NCBI GenBank assembly: GCA_050298535.1
Contig: JBNKUI010000115.1
Coordinates: forward strand, 16,975-80,974
DNA from: JABDMH01 sp050298535
GTDB lineage: Bacteria > Bacteroidota > Bacteroidia > Chitinophagales > Saprospiraceae
Length of the DNA stretch: 64,000 bases
Direction: 5' to 3'
The position numbers and the translations under genes are program-made. Of this stretch, positions 18,266-27,459 are shown one piece after another (the stretch's first letter is position 1; every line of letters begins with the position of its first letter). Below the pieces are notes generated by a model. The model made no database searches and was not told where the DNA came from. It worked only from the letters and a program-made list of their open reading frames with translations.

Positions 18266-18273
18266 TAAATTTG
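18266..18273 (+). promoter_or_regulatory. putative -7 box (TAAATTTG) for gltB
   Basis: TAAATTTG matches TAnnTTTG and lies 22 nt before the gltB ATG. The -33 region lacks a clean TTTG (TTCA at 18245-18248 is closest). Confidence 0.4.
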
Positions 18274-18295
18274 TTGTTCGCTTAAAAATTTCGTA

Positions 18296-21200
18296 ATGAC
18301 GTTAAATTCTGGAAAAGAGCAGGGTCTATACGTGCCGGAGATGGAGAAGGACTCTTGCGGGGCGGGGTTGATTGCCAATCTGAATGGTGTCAAAAGCCAT
18401 GAATTGATTGATAATGCGCTCACTATGCTGCACAATATGGAGCATAGGGGTGCATGTGGTTGTGAGCCTAATACTGGTGACGGTGCAGGGATCTTAATTC
18501 AGGTGCCTCACGAGTTTTTTGTGAAAAAATGTCGTGAATTAGGATTTGAGCTTCCAGAGTACGGTTCATACGGAGTGGGCATGGTATTCTTTCCCAAGGA
18601 TAAGAATTTGATGACACAATGTCGTGTCCTGTTTAACGATTATATCGATGAGCAGGGATTTGAACTGTTGGGATATCGGAAAGTACCTACAGATAATGAG
18701 GATTTAGGTGCTTCAGCTGTATCGGTGGAGCCAAGAATTGAGCAGGTATTCGTTAAGCCAAAGGAAGATCAGGACCGAAAAGCACTCGAACGTAGGTTGC
18801 ATGTCCTAAGAAAATTTGCTACGCACAATATTCATAAGACTTTTCCTCAGACAGAGGACCATTTCTATCTGTGTTCGTTTTCATATAAGACGATTGTGTA
18901 TAAGGGGCAACTTACTACGGGGCAGTTGCGCACCTATTATCCAGATCTCTCCAATGAAACCTGTAAGTCTGCGATTGCATTAATACATTCTCGTTTTTCC
19001 ACCAATACGGTTCCAAAATGGAAGCTGGCTCAGCCCTTTCGCTATATTGCACATAATGGAGAAATAAACACCATTCAGGGTAATGTAAACTGGTGGAAAG
19101 CAAGGGAGTTTTTGCTGAAAAGTGATTATTTCACTCCACTGGAGCAGGAGAAACTCAAGCCTATCATTGGCATAAACCATTCAGACTCCGGTTCTTTCGA
19201 TAACATTCTGGAGTTTCTGGTACTGAGTGGAAGATCTATGCCACATGCTCTAATGATGATGATTCCCGAAGCATGGGAACATGATGATAAGATGGAGGAC
19301 TATAAGAAGGCCTTCTATGAGTATCATAGCAATCTCATGGAACCCTGGGATGGTCCTGCTTCCATTGTATTTACCGATGGAATACTTGTAGGTGCTACTT
19401 TAGATCGAAATGGACTTCGTCCGTCGAGGTATCTGCTGACCGAAGATAATACGCTGATTGTAGCTTCGGAAGCTGGGGTCCTGCCAGTGGATCCAGCGAC
19501 TATCCGATACAAAGGAAGACTACAGCCAGGGAAGATGCTCATTGCTGATATGGATCGCAAGGAAGTGGTGGGCGACGACGAACTAAAAAAAGTGATTTGC
19601 AACAATTCTTCTTATAAGGATTGGCTTGACAAATACCGAATTGACCTGGGAATGTTGGCGCCTTCTATCACGACTAATATTGGCTTGGATGAGACTAGCC
19701 TGGTCAGGCAACAGCGTCTTTTTGGATATACGAAAGAAGATCTGAATGTGATCATCGGACCGATGATTCGGGAAAAGAAGGATCCTATAGGTTCTATGGG
19801 TACAGATACACCACTGGCAGTATTGTCCCATTTCTCACAACATCTTGCCAACTACTTTAAACAGTTGTTTGCTCAGGTGACCAACCCTCCCATCGACCCG
19901 ATTCGGGAACGTAGTGTCATGTCCCTCTTTGTAAACCTGGGGGGATCTGCAAACATTCTCAATCCAACAGCAGAGATCGCCAAATTCATTCACTTGGATC
20001 AACCGGTTATCTCAAATGAGGAACTGGGGAAATTAAAGCATATTAATCATCCGGATTTTCAGTCTGGACTTATAGATATGATCTTTGCTGCGGACGGGCA
20101 ATCGGGTAGGTTGCAGGCTGCTTTGGACCACATATGTGCTGTGGCTGAGGATCTCGTCCAGAATGGGAGAAATATTCTCATCCTAAGTGATCGGCAGGCA
20201 GATGCATATCATGCCCCTATTCCGTCTTTAATGGCAGTGGGTGCTATACATCACCATCTTATAAAGGTAGGACTTAGGATAAAGACGTCCCTTGTGGTGG
20301 AAGCAGGAGATGTTCGGGAGACACATCATTTTGCGACGCTTTTGGGTTACGGTGCAGATGCCATCAACCCTTATCTGACTTTTGCGACGATTGTTGATCT
20401 GAAACACAAGGGCGCTTTCGGAGCGACGCTATCACAGGATGATGCTATCAAAATTTATGTGAAGGCAATTGGTAAAGGCCTTTTGAAGATTATGTCCAAA
20501 ATTGGCATATCCACATTACGATCATACCAGGGTGCTCAGATTTTTGAGATCCTGGGACTTAGAAACGATGTCGTAGAAAAGTGTTTCAAAGGGAGTGTTT
20601 CGAGGATAGAAGGGTTGAGTTTTGATGATTTGGCCACAGAAGTCTTACAACGACAGAAGCAAGCATATCCAGAGAAAATACATCCTAAGGCTTCGCTGGA
20701 GGTTGGAGGTGTGTACCAATGGAAGCAGAGAGGAGAAGCTCACTTATTTAATCCGCAGACTATACATCTCCTGCAATACTCAACGCGTAAGGGAGATTAT
20801 CAGACCTTCAAGAAATATTCAAAACTGATTAATGATCAGTCAGAGACAGCGCTGACTCTACGAGGATTACTGGACTTTAGAAAAGGGCAGCCGATCACAC
20901 TCGAAGAGGTCGAGCCGGTGGAGGATATTTTAAAACGATTTGCAACTGGTGCCATGTCCTTTGGGTCAATTAGTCATGAGGCTCATACCACATTGGCTAT
21001 AGCAATGAATCGTATCGGAGGAAAGAGCAATAGCGGAGAAGGAGGCGAAGATGAGATTCGATTTTTTCCTAAGCCGAATGGAGATTTGGAGCGATCCGCG
21101 ACCAAGCAGGTAGCATCTGGTCGCTTTGGGGTTACAAGCTATTATCTCACCAATGCAGATGAACTGCAGATTAAGATGGCACAAGGTGCCAAGCCAGGGG

Positions 21201-22828
21201 AGGGTGGACAACTTCCCGGCCATAAGGTGGATGATTGGATCGCCAGGGTGAGGCATAGTACACCGGGGGTTGGATTGATTTCACCTCCTCCACATCATGA
21301 TATATACTCGATTGAAGATCTGGCCCAGCTTATTTTTGATCTCAAGAATGCAAATAGAAGTGCCCGGGTTAATGTCAAGCTGGTATCCAAGGCAGGAGTA
21401 GGTATTATTGCTTCTGGTGTCGCCAAGGCGCACGCAGATGCAATATTGATTTCAGGGCATGATGGTGGTACCGGAGCGTCCCCCATCACATCCATCAAAC
21501 ATGCAGGTTTGCCGTGGGAGCTTGGATTGGCTGAAACACAGCAGACTTTAGTAAGGAACAAATTGAGAGATCGAGTGGTCTTACAAACAGATGGACAAAT
21601 GCGCACCGGCCGGGATTTGGCTATTGCGACTTTGTTAGGCGCCGAAGAGTGGGGAGTGGCTACTGCGGCTCTTGTGGTGGAAGGATGTATTATGATGCGG
21701 AAATGTCACTTAAATACCTGTCCGGTGGGTATTGCCACGCAAGACCCTGAGCTTCGCAAGCGCTTTGCCGGCGATCCGCAGCATGTAGTCAACTTCTTTA
21801 CATTCCTGGCTCAGGAATTGAGAGAGATCATGGCTGAGCTCGGATTCCGAAAGGTTGACGAAATGGTGGGGCAAGTCGAAATGCTCAAAATGAAGAAAGA
21901 TGTGGAGCATTGGAAATACCGTAACCTCGACCTAAGTCCTATCCTGTATAAAGAACCGGTAGACGACTCAGTTGGATTGTATTGTCGAATTGACCAGGAT
22001 CATGGTATTGACGACGTATTAGACAGAAAGCTAATCCAGCATGCAGGTCTGACCTTGAATGGTGCCAATCCAATCTCTGGAGTATTTCCAATCAAGAATA
22101 CGGACCGTGCAGTGGGTACTATGCTCTCCAATGAAATATCAAAGCGATATAAAGGAGAGGGACTACCCGATGGCACCATAGATTTTCGATTCAGGGGGTC
22201 TGCAGGTCAGAGCTTCGGAGCATTTGGTGCTCCAGGTATCCAATTTACGCTTGAAGGTGAGTCTAATGATTACTTCGGGAAGGGACTTTCCGGAGCCAGA
22301 CTCATAGTGACACCAGATAGGGATGCCACCTATCCTCCAGAGGAGAATATCATTATCGGAAACGTAGCATTGTATGGGGCCACTGCCGGTGAAGCCTATA
22401 TTCACGGAATGGCCGGTGAGCGATTTGCTGTCCGAAATTCTGGAGCTCATACTGTTGTCGAAGGTGTAGGTGACCATGGATGTGAGTATATGACCGGGGG
22501 AGTGGTTGTGAATATTGGCAAGTGGGGCAAAAATTTTGCAGCTGGAATGAGTGGAGGTATGGCATACATATATGACCCGGAAAGGACATTTGGTGAATCT
22601 TGTAATATGGAGATGGTAGAACTAGAGCCCCTGCTCGATGATGATTTGGAGCTGGTGAGAAAACTCATCAGAAATCATTTCCGCTATACATCAAGCCAGC
22701 TGGCCTTAAAGTTATTGACCGATTGGAAAACAGAGCGTGACCACTTTGTGAAGGTAATGCCTAAGGACTATAAGGCAGTACTACTTAAAACGAAGGAAAG
22801 AGAAGCGTCTAAGGTCATTGCAAGTTAA
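18296..22828 (+). CDS. gltB: glutamate synthase, large (alpha) subunit
   Basis: This 1510-residue enzyme makes glutamate from glutamine and 2-oxoglutarate. The class II glutaminase domain starts at Cys21 (KDSCGAGL), which becomes N-terminal after removal of a 20-residue propeptide; EHRGACGC and NTNGDGAG-like (NTGDGAGIL) motifs follow. The central and FMN-binding domains carry SGEGGEDEIRF and GQLPGHKV. Cys1131, Cys1137 and Cys1142 (GCIMMRKCHLNTCPVG) ligate the 3Fe-4S cluster. The C-terminal GXGXG beta-helix domain holds GAFGAPGI and GVGDHGCEYMTGG. gltD follows 33 bp later. Confidence 0.97.
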   Translation: MTLNSGKEQGLYVPEMEKDSCGAGLIANLNGVKSHELIDNALTMLHNMEHRGACGCEPNTGDGAGILIQVPHEFFVKKCRELGFELPEYGSYGVGMVFFPKDKNLMTQCRVLFNDYIDEQGFELLGYRKVPTDNEDLGASAVSVEPRIEQVFVKPKEDQDRKALERRLHVLRKFATHNIHKTFPQTEDHFYLCSFSYKTIVYKGQLTTGQLRTYYPDLSNETCKSAIALIHSRFSTNTVPKWKLAQPFRYIAHNGEINTIQGNVNWWKAREFLLKSDYFTPLEQEKLKPIIGINHSDSGSFDNILEFLVLSGRSMPHALMMMIPEAWEHDDKMEDYKKAFYEYHSNLMEPWDGPASIVFTDGILVGATLDRNGLRPSRYLLTEDNTLIVASEAGVLPVDPATIRYKGRLQPGKMLIADMDRKEVVGDDELKKVICNNSSYKDWLDKYRIDLGMLAPSITTNIGLDETSLVRQQRLFGYTKEDLNVIIGPMIREKKDPIGSMGTDTPLAVLSHFSQHLANYFKQLFAQVTNPPIDPIRERSVMSLFVNLGGSANILNPTAEIAKFIHLDQPVISNEELGKLKHINHPDFQSGLIDMIFAADGQSGRLQAALDHICAVAEDLVQNGRNILILSDRQADAYHAPIPSLMAVGAIHHHLIKVGLRIKTSLVVEAGDVRETHHFATLLGYGADAINPYLTFATIVDLKHKGAFGATLSQDDAIKIYVKAIGKGLLKIMSKIGISTLRSYQGAQIFEILGLRNDVVEKCFKGSVSRIEGLSFDDLATEVLQRQKQAYPEKIHPKASLEVGGVYQWKQRGEAHLFNPQTIHLLQYSTRKGDYQTFKKYSKLINDQSETALTLRGLLDFRKGQPITLEEVEPVEDILKRFATGAMSFGSISHEAHTTLAIAMNRIGGKSNSGEGGEDEIRFFPKPNGDLERSATKQVASGRFGVTSYYLTNADELQIKMAQGAKPGEGGQLPGHKVDDWIARVRHSTPGVGLISPPPHHDIYSIEDLAQLIFDLKNANRSARVNVKLVSKAGVGIIASGVAKAHADAILISGHDGGTGASPITSIKHAGLPWELGLAETQQTLVRNKLRDRVVLQTDGQMRTGRDLAIATLLGAEEWGVATAALVVEGCIMMRKCHLNTCPVGIATQDPELRKRFAGDPQHVVNFFTFLAQELREIMAELGFRKVDEMVGQVEMLKMKKDVEHWKYRNLDLSPILYKEPVDDSVGLYCRIDQDHGIDDVLDRKLIQHAGLTLNGANPISGVFPIKNTDRAVGTMLSNEISKRYKGEGLPDGTIDFRFRGSAGQSFGAFGAPGIQFTLEGESNDYFGKGLSGARLIVTPDRDATYPPEENIIIGNVALYGATAGEAYIHGMAGERFAVRNSGAHTVVEGVGDHGCEYMTGGVVVNIGKWGKNFAAGMSGGMAYIYDPERTFGESCNMEMVELEPLLDDDLELVRKLIRNHFRYTSSQLALKLLTDWKTERDHFVKVMPKDYKAVLLKTKEREASKVIAS

Positions 22829-22861
22829 CTTAAGTATATCACGAAAAAAGAGAGTAGATAG

Positions 22862-24334
22862 ATGGCAGATCCTAAAGGTTTTCTGAAACTTACCAGAGAA
22901 TTGCCGGAGGCAAGATCTCCAGAGGAACGTATTAATGACTACAAGGAGATTTACAAGCCTTTTCCAACAGAGAAGACAGTGGGGCAGGCTTCAAGATGCA
23001 TGGATTGCGGTATTCCTTTCTGTCACAATGGCTGTCCATTGGGTAATATAATTCCTGAGTTTAATGATGCCGTATATCGTGAAGATTGGGCAGAAGCATA
23101 CGAAATATTGAGCTCTACCAATAATTTTCCGGAGTTTACGGGAAGGATTTGTCCTGCCCCCTGCGAAACGGCCTGCGTGCTGGGTATCAATCAGCCCGCG
23201 GTGGCTATCGAGCATATCGAAAAAACAATTGCAGAGACTGCATATGAGCAAGGTCTGATTAGACCTAATCCTCCATCAAGTCGGACGGGTAAGAAAGTGG
23301 CTGTCGTGGGATCAGGTCCGGCTGGATTGGCGGCGGCAGCTCAACTTAATAAGGCAGGGCATAGCGTTACTGTGTATGAGAGAAACACGAGAATCGGAGG
23401 TCTGCTTCGATATGGAATACCTGATTTTAAGTTAGAAAAGCGCATTGTGGATCGAAGGCTTGAAGTGATGGAGGCCGAGGGAATTCGGTTTGAAGTCAAT
23501 GCCAATGTGGGTCAGAATATATCAGTCGACTCGCTCAAAGAGGACTTTGATGCAGTAGTGCTAGCTGGAGGTTCGACGGTACCCAGAAATTTGGATATCC
23601 CGGGTAGAGATCTGAAAGGAGTTCATTTTGCGATGGAATTTCTGGAACAAAACAATAAGCGGGTAGCAGGGGACGAAATCGATCCTGCTGAAGTTATTAT
23701 GGCTACTGACAAGCATGTGGTGGTCATCGGGGGTGGTGATACCGGGTCAGATTGTGTAGGTACGAGCAATAGACATAGAGCCGCCTCTATCACACAACTT
23801 GAGCTATTGAGTAAACCGCCAGACCAACGAGCTCCTAATACACCCTGGCCGAATTGGCCAATGATGCTTCGAACCTCTTCGTCACATGAAGAAGGTGGCG
23901 ATCGATATTGGTCGATCCTCACCAAGGAGTTTATTGGAGATGACGAAGGTCAGGTGCAGTCTCTGAAAATTGTGGAAATAGAGTGGAAAAAAGATCCAAA
24001 GACCGGACGGTTCAGTTTTCAGGAAATAGAAGGTACAGTACGCGATATACCCTGTCAGCTGGCATTGCTAGCGATCGGCTTTATTCATCCTCAGCATGCG
24101 GGCATGCTGGACAAACTGGGTGTTGAGTATGATGAAAGGGGTAATGTAAAAGCAGAAAATTACCAAACCAGTGTTCCTTCTGTATTTGTTGCAGGGGACA
24201 TGAGACGTGGACAGAGTCTTGTCGTATGGGCTATCATGGAAGGCAGGGAAGCGGCAAGAGCCGTGGATAGATATCTAATGGGCGAAACTTCACTGGAGGG
24301 CAAGGCAGTCTCAGAAATGGTTGTGACCCGGTAA
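22862..24334 (+). CDS. gltD: glutamate synthase, small (beta) subunit
   Basis: This 490-residue NADPH-dependent FAD and iron-sulfur protein passes electrons to GltB. The N-terminal Fe-S region has Cys46, Cys49, Cys54 and Cys58 (CMDCGIPFCHNGC) and a second set in GRICPAPCETAC. An FAD-binding Rossmann motif VVGSGPAGLAAAAQL occurs near residue 145, the NADPH motif VVIGGGDTGSDC near residue 290, and the C-terminal GDMRRGQSLVVWAI is typical. It forms an operon with gltB. Confidence 0.97.
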   Translation: MADPKGFLKLTRELPEARSPEERINDYKEIYKPFPTEKTVGQASRCMDCGIPFCHNGCPLGNIIPEFNDAVYREDWAEAYEILSSTNNFPEFTGRICPAPCETACVLGINQPAVAIEHIEKTIAETAYEQGLIRPNPPSSRTGKKVAVVGSGPAGLAAAAQLNKAGHSVTVYERNTRIGGLLRYGIPDFKLEKRIVDRRLEVMEAEGIRFEVNANVGQNISVDSLKEDFDAVVLAGGSTVPRNLDIPGRDLKGVHFAMEFLEQNNKRVAGDEIDPAEVIMATDKHVVVIGGGDTGSDCVGTSNRHRAASITQLELLSKPPDQRAPNTPWPNWPMMLRTSSSHEEGGDRYWSILTKEFIGDDEGQVQSLKIVEIEWKKDPKTGRFSFQEIEGTVRDIPCQLALLAIGFIHPQHAGMLDKLGVEYDERGNVKAENYQTSVPSVFVAGDMRRGQSLVVWAIMEGREAARAVDRYLMGETSLEGKAVSEMVVTR

Positions 24335-24421
24335 GATCAGCATAAGCCGGTTACGTGACCGACGTTTAATTGACTGCTTAAGGAGAGACCATTTTTAAAT
24401 CCATAATTTTTTTTGATTTTC

Positions 24422-24453
24422 TTTGCATCAAATACAACTATTAGCTACTTTTG
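24422..24453 (+). promoter_or_regulatory. Bacteroidota promoter of the phe/tyr operon (TTTG-N20-TACTTTTG)
   Basis: TTTG at 24422-24425 and TACTTTTG at 24446-24453 are separated by 20 nt, matching the primary-sigma consensus TTTG-N(19-21)-TAnnTTTG known for this phylum. The expected start site is near 24459-24462, 8-10 nt before the leader-peptide ATG. Confidence 0.75.
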
Positions 24454-24468
24454 ACCAGATTTTGTAAA

Positions 24469-24525
24469 ATGAGAACTTTTAACAGCAGCCGTTTCTTTTA
24501 CTTTTTCTTTTATGGTCAACCATAA
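24469..24525 (+). CDS. phenylalanine/tyrosine operon leader peptide (18 aa)
   Basis: The frame reads MRTFNSSRFFYFFFYGQP. It contains six Phe and two Tyr codons, seven of them consecutive (24493-24513, FFYFFFY). The stop codon TAA at 24523 lies directly before the antiterminator arm, and pheA follows the terminator. This is the layout of a classical pheL-type attenuation leader. There is no Shine-Dalgarno site and almost no 5' UTR. Function is inferred, but the run of aromatic codons is very unlikely to be chance in this position. Confidence 0.85.
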   Translation: MRTFNSSRFFYFFFYGQP

Positions 24526-24526
24526 G

Positions 24527-24590
24527 GAAGGGGTCCGGCTTGCTATAAACGATATATAAAAATGGGTCCCTTCAGGGACCCATTTTTAGT
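24527..24590 (+). terminator. phe attenuator: antiterminator and intrinsic terminator hairpins
   Basis: The terminator pairs 24558-24570 with 24575-24587 perfectly (13 bp, 4-nt loop TTCA), with the T run forming the end of the 3' arm, 18 nt before pheA. The antiterminator pairs 24527-24537 with 24563-24573 (11 bp, including three G-T wobbles) and uses the 5' arm and loop of the terminator. A ribosome at the leader stop codon (24523-24525) would mask 24527 onward. Stalling at the Phe/Tyr run would leave it exposed. Confidence 0.83.
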
Positions 24591-24605
24591 TTATGGAAGA
24601 CCAAA

Positions 24606-25442
24606 ATGAAAAAGATTGCAATACAGGGATATCCAGGTGCATTTCATGAAATTGCGGCCAGACTATACTTCAACGAAGAGATAGAAGTAGTGCCCCGTGA
24701 TACGTTTGAGCAAGTAGTACAGACGGTGGAAGGAAACGCAGGGGCAGATGCTGGAATCATGGCAATCGAAAATTCGATTGCGGGGGGATTACTGTATAAC
24801 TACAATCTCGTTAATAAGTCTGATCTTCAGATTAGCGGAGAGATTTATCTGCGGATCAAGCAAAACCTGCTGGCGTTGCCAGGGGTGGGACTAAAGGACC
24901 TGGATGAGGTCCATTCTCACCATATGGCCATCGCGCAGTGCAAGGAATTCTTCAAGAGCTATCCCCATATAAAGCTGGTAGAGACCCAAGATACAGCAGA
25001 AAGTGCTCGAATCATCCATGACAAGGATTTGAAAAATGTAGGTGCTATTGCTTCGGACTTAGCAGGTGAGATGTATCATCTGGATGTACTGGAAGAAAGC
25101 ATTGAGACAAATAAGCTTAATTATACTCGATTTATCATATTGGACCACTTTATGAATGTTCCGCATAAGGATGACTTCGATAAGGTGTCGATTTCATTTG
25201 CAGTGAGTCACGAGATCGGGAGCTTATATAAGGCCTTGAAGACATTAAGCGATTTTAATGCAAACTTGACAAAGATCCAGTCAACTCCAATTCCGGGGAG
25301 ACCGTGGCAATATTTATTTTTTGTGGATTTTATTATAGAAGATCCTCATTCATTTGGTGACCTGAGCCATGCGCTCTCTAAGACAACCCTAGGATTAAAG
25401 CTTTTAGGGAAGTACAAATCCGGCAAACACTATGAAGATTAA
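24606..25442 (+). CDS. pheA: prephenate dehydratase with ACT domain
   Basis: This 278-residue monofunctional enzyme converts prephenate to phenylpyruvate, committing carbon to phenylalanine. The N-terminal catalytic lobes show GYPGAFHEIAARLYF, IENSIAGGLLYNY and the TRF motif (NYTRFIILD). The C-terminal ACT domain (from about residue 195) carries GSLYKALKTLSDFNANLTKIQSTPIPGRPWQY, similar to the Phe-binding GALxxxL and ESRP motifs, so feedback inhibition by Phe is likely. It is first in the operon behind the attenuator and overlaps the aminotransferase by 11 nt. Confidence 0.95.
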   Translation: MKKIAIQGYPGAFHEIAARLYFNEEIEVVPRDTFEQVVQTVEGNAGADAGIMAIENSIAGGLLYNYNLVNKSDLQISGEIYLRIKQNLLALPGVGLKDLDEVHSHHMAIAQCKEFFKSYPHIKLVETQDTAESARIIHDKDLKNVGAIASDLAGEMYHLDVLEESIETNKLNYTRFIILDHFMNVPHKDDFDKVSISFAVSHEIGSLYKALKTLSDFNANLTKIQSTPIPGRPWQYLFFVDFIIEDPHSFGDLSHALSKTTLGLKLLGKYKSGKHYED

Positions 25443-26610
25443 AACTGCCAGCAGACTCGGAGACGTTAAAGAATATTACTTCTCCAAGAAACTACGAGAA
25501 ATTGCTCAGCTACGAGCTGAGGGTGTGGATATTATTAACCTGGGGATAGGCAGCCCGGATCAGATGCCGCCAGAGCCTGTCCTGGATGAGCTACTGGATG
25601 TCAGTAGATTGAAGGGTAGCCATGGTTACCAGTCCTATACCGGAATACCCGCCCTTAGAAATGCCTTTGCCCAATGGTATGATCGACATTTTGGAGTATC
25701 GATAGACCCCGAAAGTGAAGTACTACCTCTCATAGGCTCCAAGGAAGGAATCATGCATATCTCGATGACCTACCTGGAAGCTGGTGATGAAGTATTGGTC
25801 CCAGATCCAGGATACCCCACCTATCAGGCTGCAGCCACTTTGACCGGAGCAACGGTAAGAACTTACGATCTGACAGCAGAAAATGGATGGTTTCCAGACC
25901 TGAATCTTTTGGGTAGTCAAGACCTTAGTAAAGTCAAGTTGATGTGGATCAATTATCCTCATATGCCGACCGGGACAGACGCGAATCTTGACTTTTTCAA
26001 GAGACTGGTGGCTTTCGCCAAAAAGTATGAAATACTTTTATGTCATGATAATCCCTATGCTTTCATTTTGACCGACCATCCCTCCAGTATTTTTCAGGCT
26101 GAGGGTGCAAAAGAAGTAGCGGTAGAACTTAATTCACTGAGCAAAACATTCAATATGGCAGGATGGCGTATAGGTATGCTAGCTGGCCATAAGGACCGGA
26201 TGAAGGAAGTGCTGCGGTTTAAAAGCAATATGGACTCTGGAATGTTTAAGCCCGTTCAAATGGCTGCCGTAAAGGCATTATCGATGCCGGACACATGGTA
26301 CGAAAAGATGAATAGGGTGTATCAGTCCCGCCGTGGGGTGGCTGAGGAACTACTCCATTCATTAGGATGTGAGGTAGATAGTGATCAGGTGGGCATGTTT
26401 GTTTGGGGAAGGATACCTCAAGAATTTGCTACGGGATTTGATTTGGCGGATCTAGTACTAGATAAGGCTCGAGTGTTTATAACGCCCGGCAATATATTTG
26501 GAAACAACGGATCGCAATATGTCAGAGTTTCACTTTGTAGCTCTAAAGATGTTTTTAAAGAAGCATTAGAACGTTGTAAGGTGTTAAAAATGCATCACGT
26601 CGAGCCATGA
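25432..26610 (+). CDS. class I/II PLP aminotransferase (probable aromatic amino-acid step)
   Basis: This 392-residue fold-type I aminotransferase has INLGIGSPDQMPP near the N terminus, DPGYPTYQAA, MWINYPHMPTG, CHDNPYAFI and the PLP lysine in ELNSLSKTFNMAGWRIG (Lys238). By sequence style it is close to aspartate and LL-diaminopimelate aminotransferase-like proteins. Its place between pheA and tyrA suggests it aminates phenylpyruvate and 4-hydroxyphenylpyruvate, or prephenate. Its exact substrate cannot be read from sequence. It overlaps both neighbours (11 nt with pheA, 4 nt with tyrA). Confidence 0.88.
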   Translation: MKIKTASRLGDVKEYYFSKKLREIAQLRAEGVDIINLGIGSPDQMPPEPVLDELLDVSRLKGSHGYQSYTGIPALRNAFAQWYDRHFGVSIDPESEVLPLIGSKEGIMHISMTYLEAGDEVLVPDPGYPTYQAAATLTGATVRTYDLTAENGWFPDLNLLGSQDLSKVKLMWINYPHMPTGTDANLDFFKRLVAFAKKYEILLCHDNPYAFILTDHPSSIFQAEGAKEVAVELNSLSKTFNMAGWRIGMLAGHKDRMKEVLRFKSNMDSGMFKPVQMAAVKALSMPDTWYEKMNRVYQSRRGVAEELLHSLGCEVDSDQVGMFVWGRIPQEFATGFDLADLVLDKARVFITPGNIFGNNGSQYVRVSLCSSKDVFKEALERCKVLKMHHVEP

Positions 26611-27446
26611 AGGTTGCAGTAGTTGGTATCGGTCTTATTGGAGGTTCACTGGCGTTAGCCATGAAGAAGTCTGAAGTGGTGTCAGAAGTGGTGGGAGTAG
26701 ACCATAGTGAGCAACATCTGATTCTAGCAAAAGAAAGAGGTCTGATAGATAGAGGTGCCTCGCTGGAGGATGCAGTTTCGGCATGTGATCTTATCGTGGT
26801 TGCTATACCGGTAGACAAGATTGCCGAAGTAGTACCTCAGATACTTGATATGGTTTCTGACCAGGTGGTAATGGATGTCGGAAGTACAAAAGCCAATATT
26901 ATGAATTCGGTAAAAGGACATCCGAAAAGAGGCCGATTTGTGGGTACGCACCCCATGGCTGGTACTGAATATTCCGGGCCTGAGGCCGCAATTGAAGATT
27001 TATTTATCGGGAAATGCAGCGTGATAGTGGATCACGAGGAAAGTGATGATGATGCGGTAGATCGAGTAGAGAATATGTATCGCTCGATAGGAATGTATTT
27101 GGTACATCATGAGTCTGAGGATCACGATATTCATACAGCGTATGTTTCGCATATATCACATATAAGTTCCTTTGCGCTGGCACTTACCGTATTGGAAAAA
27201 GAGAAAGATGAGAAGAGAATTTTCGAACTGGCAAGTGGAGGTTTTAGCTCTACAGTCCGTCTAGCTAAGAGTAATCCTGACACTTGGATCCCAATTTTTC
27301 AACAAAATAGGGATTATGTTCTGGATGTCCTGGATGAGCATATTAACTCTATCAGCAAGTTTAGAACGCTCTTGATAAAGAAAGATTTCAAGTCGTTTTA
27401 TAAATTGATAGAACAAGCAAATCAAATCAAAAAAATCGTTAAGTAA
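26607..27446 (+). CDS. tyrA: prephenate dehydrogenase
   Basis: This 279-residue NAD(P)-dependent enzyme makes 4-hydroxyphenylpyruvate for tyrosine. The N-terminal Rossmann motif is VGIGLIGGSLALAM, followed by DVGSTKANIM and the substrate-site motif GTHPMAGTEYSGPEAA. A helical dimerisation region follows (HISHISSFALAL). No chorismate mutase or ACT domain is attached; mutase activity is instead fused to the next gene product. The start ATG overlaps the aminotransferase stop (ATGA). Confidence 0.94.
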   Translation: MKVAVVGIGLIGGSLALAMKKSEVVSEVVGVDHSEQHLILAKERGLIDRGASLEDAVSACDLIVVAIPVDKIAEVVPQILDMVSDQVVMDVGSTKANIMNSVKGHPKRGRFVGTHPMAGTEYSGPEAAIEDLFIGKCSVIVDHEESDDDAVDRVENMYRSIGMYLVHHESEDHDIHTAYVSHISHISSFALALTVLEKEKDEKRIFELASGGFSSTVRLAKSNPDTWIPIFQQNRDYVLDVLDEHINSISKFRTLLIKKDFKSFYKLIEQANQIKKIVK

Positions 27447-27459
27447 AACAAACTATATT

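Noticed and set aside
18137..18295. An attenuator upstream of gltB like those of his and phe
   Set aside because: No short frame rich in Gln or Glu codons and no terminator-antiterminator pair could be drawn; only an AT-rich dyad and a -7 box are present.
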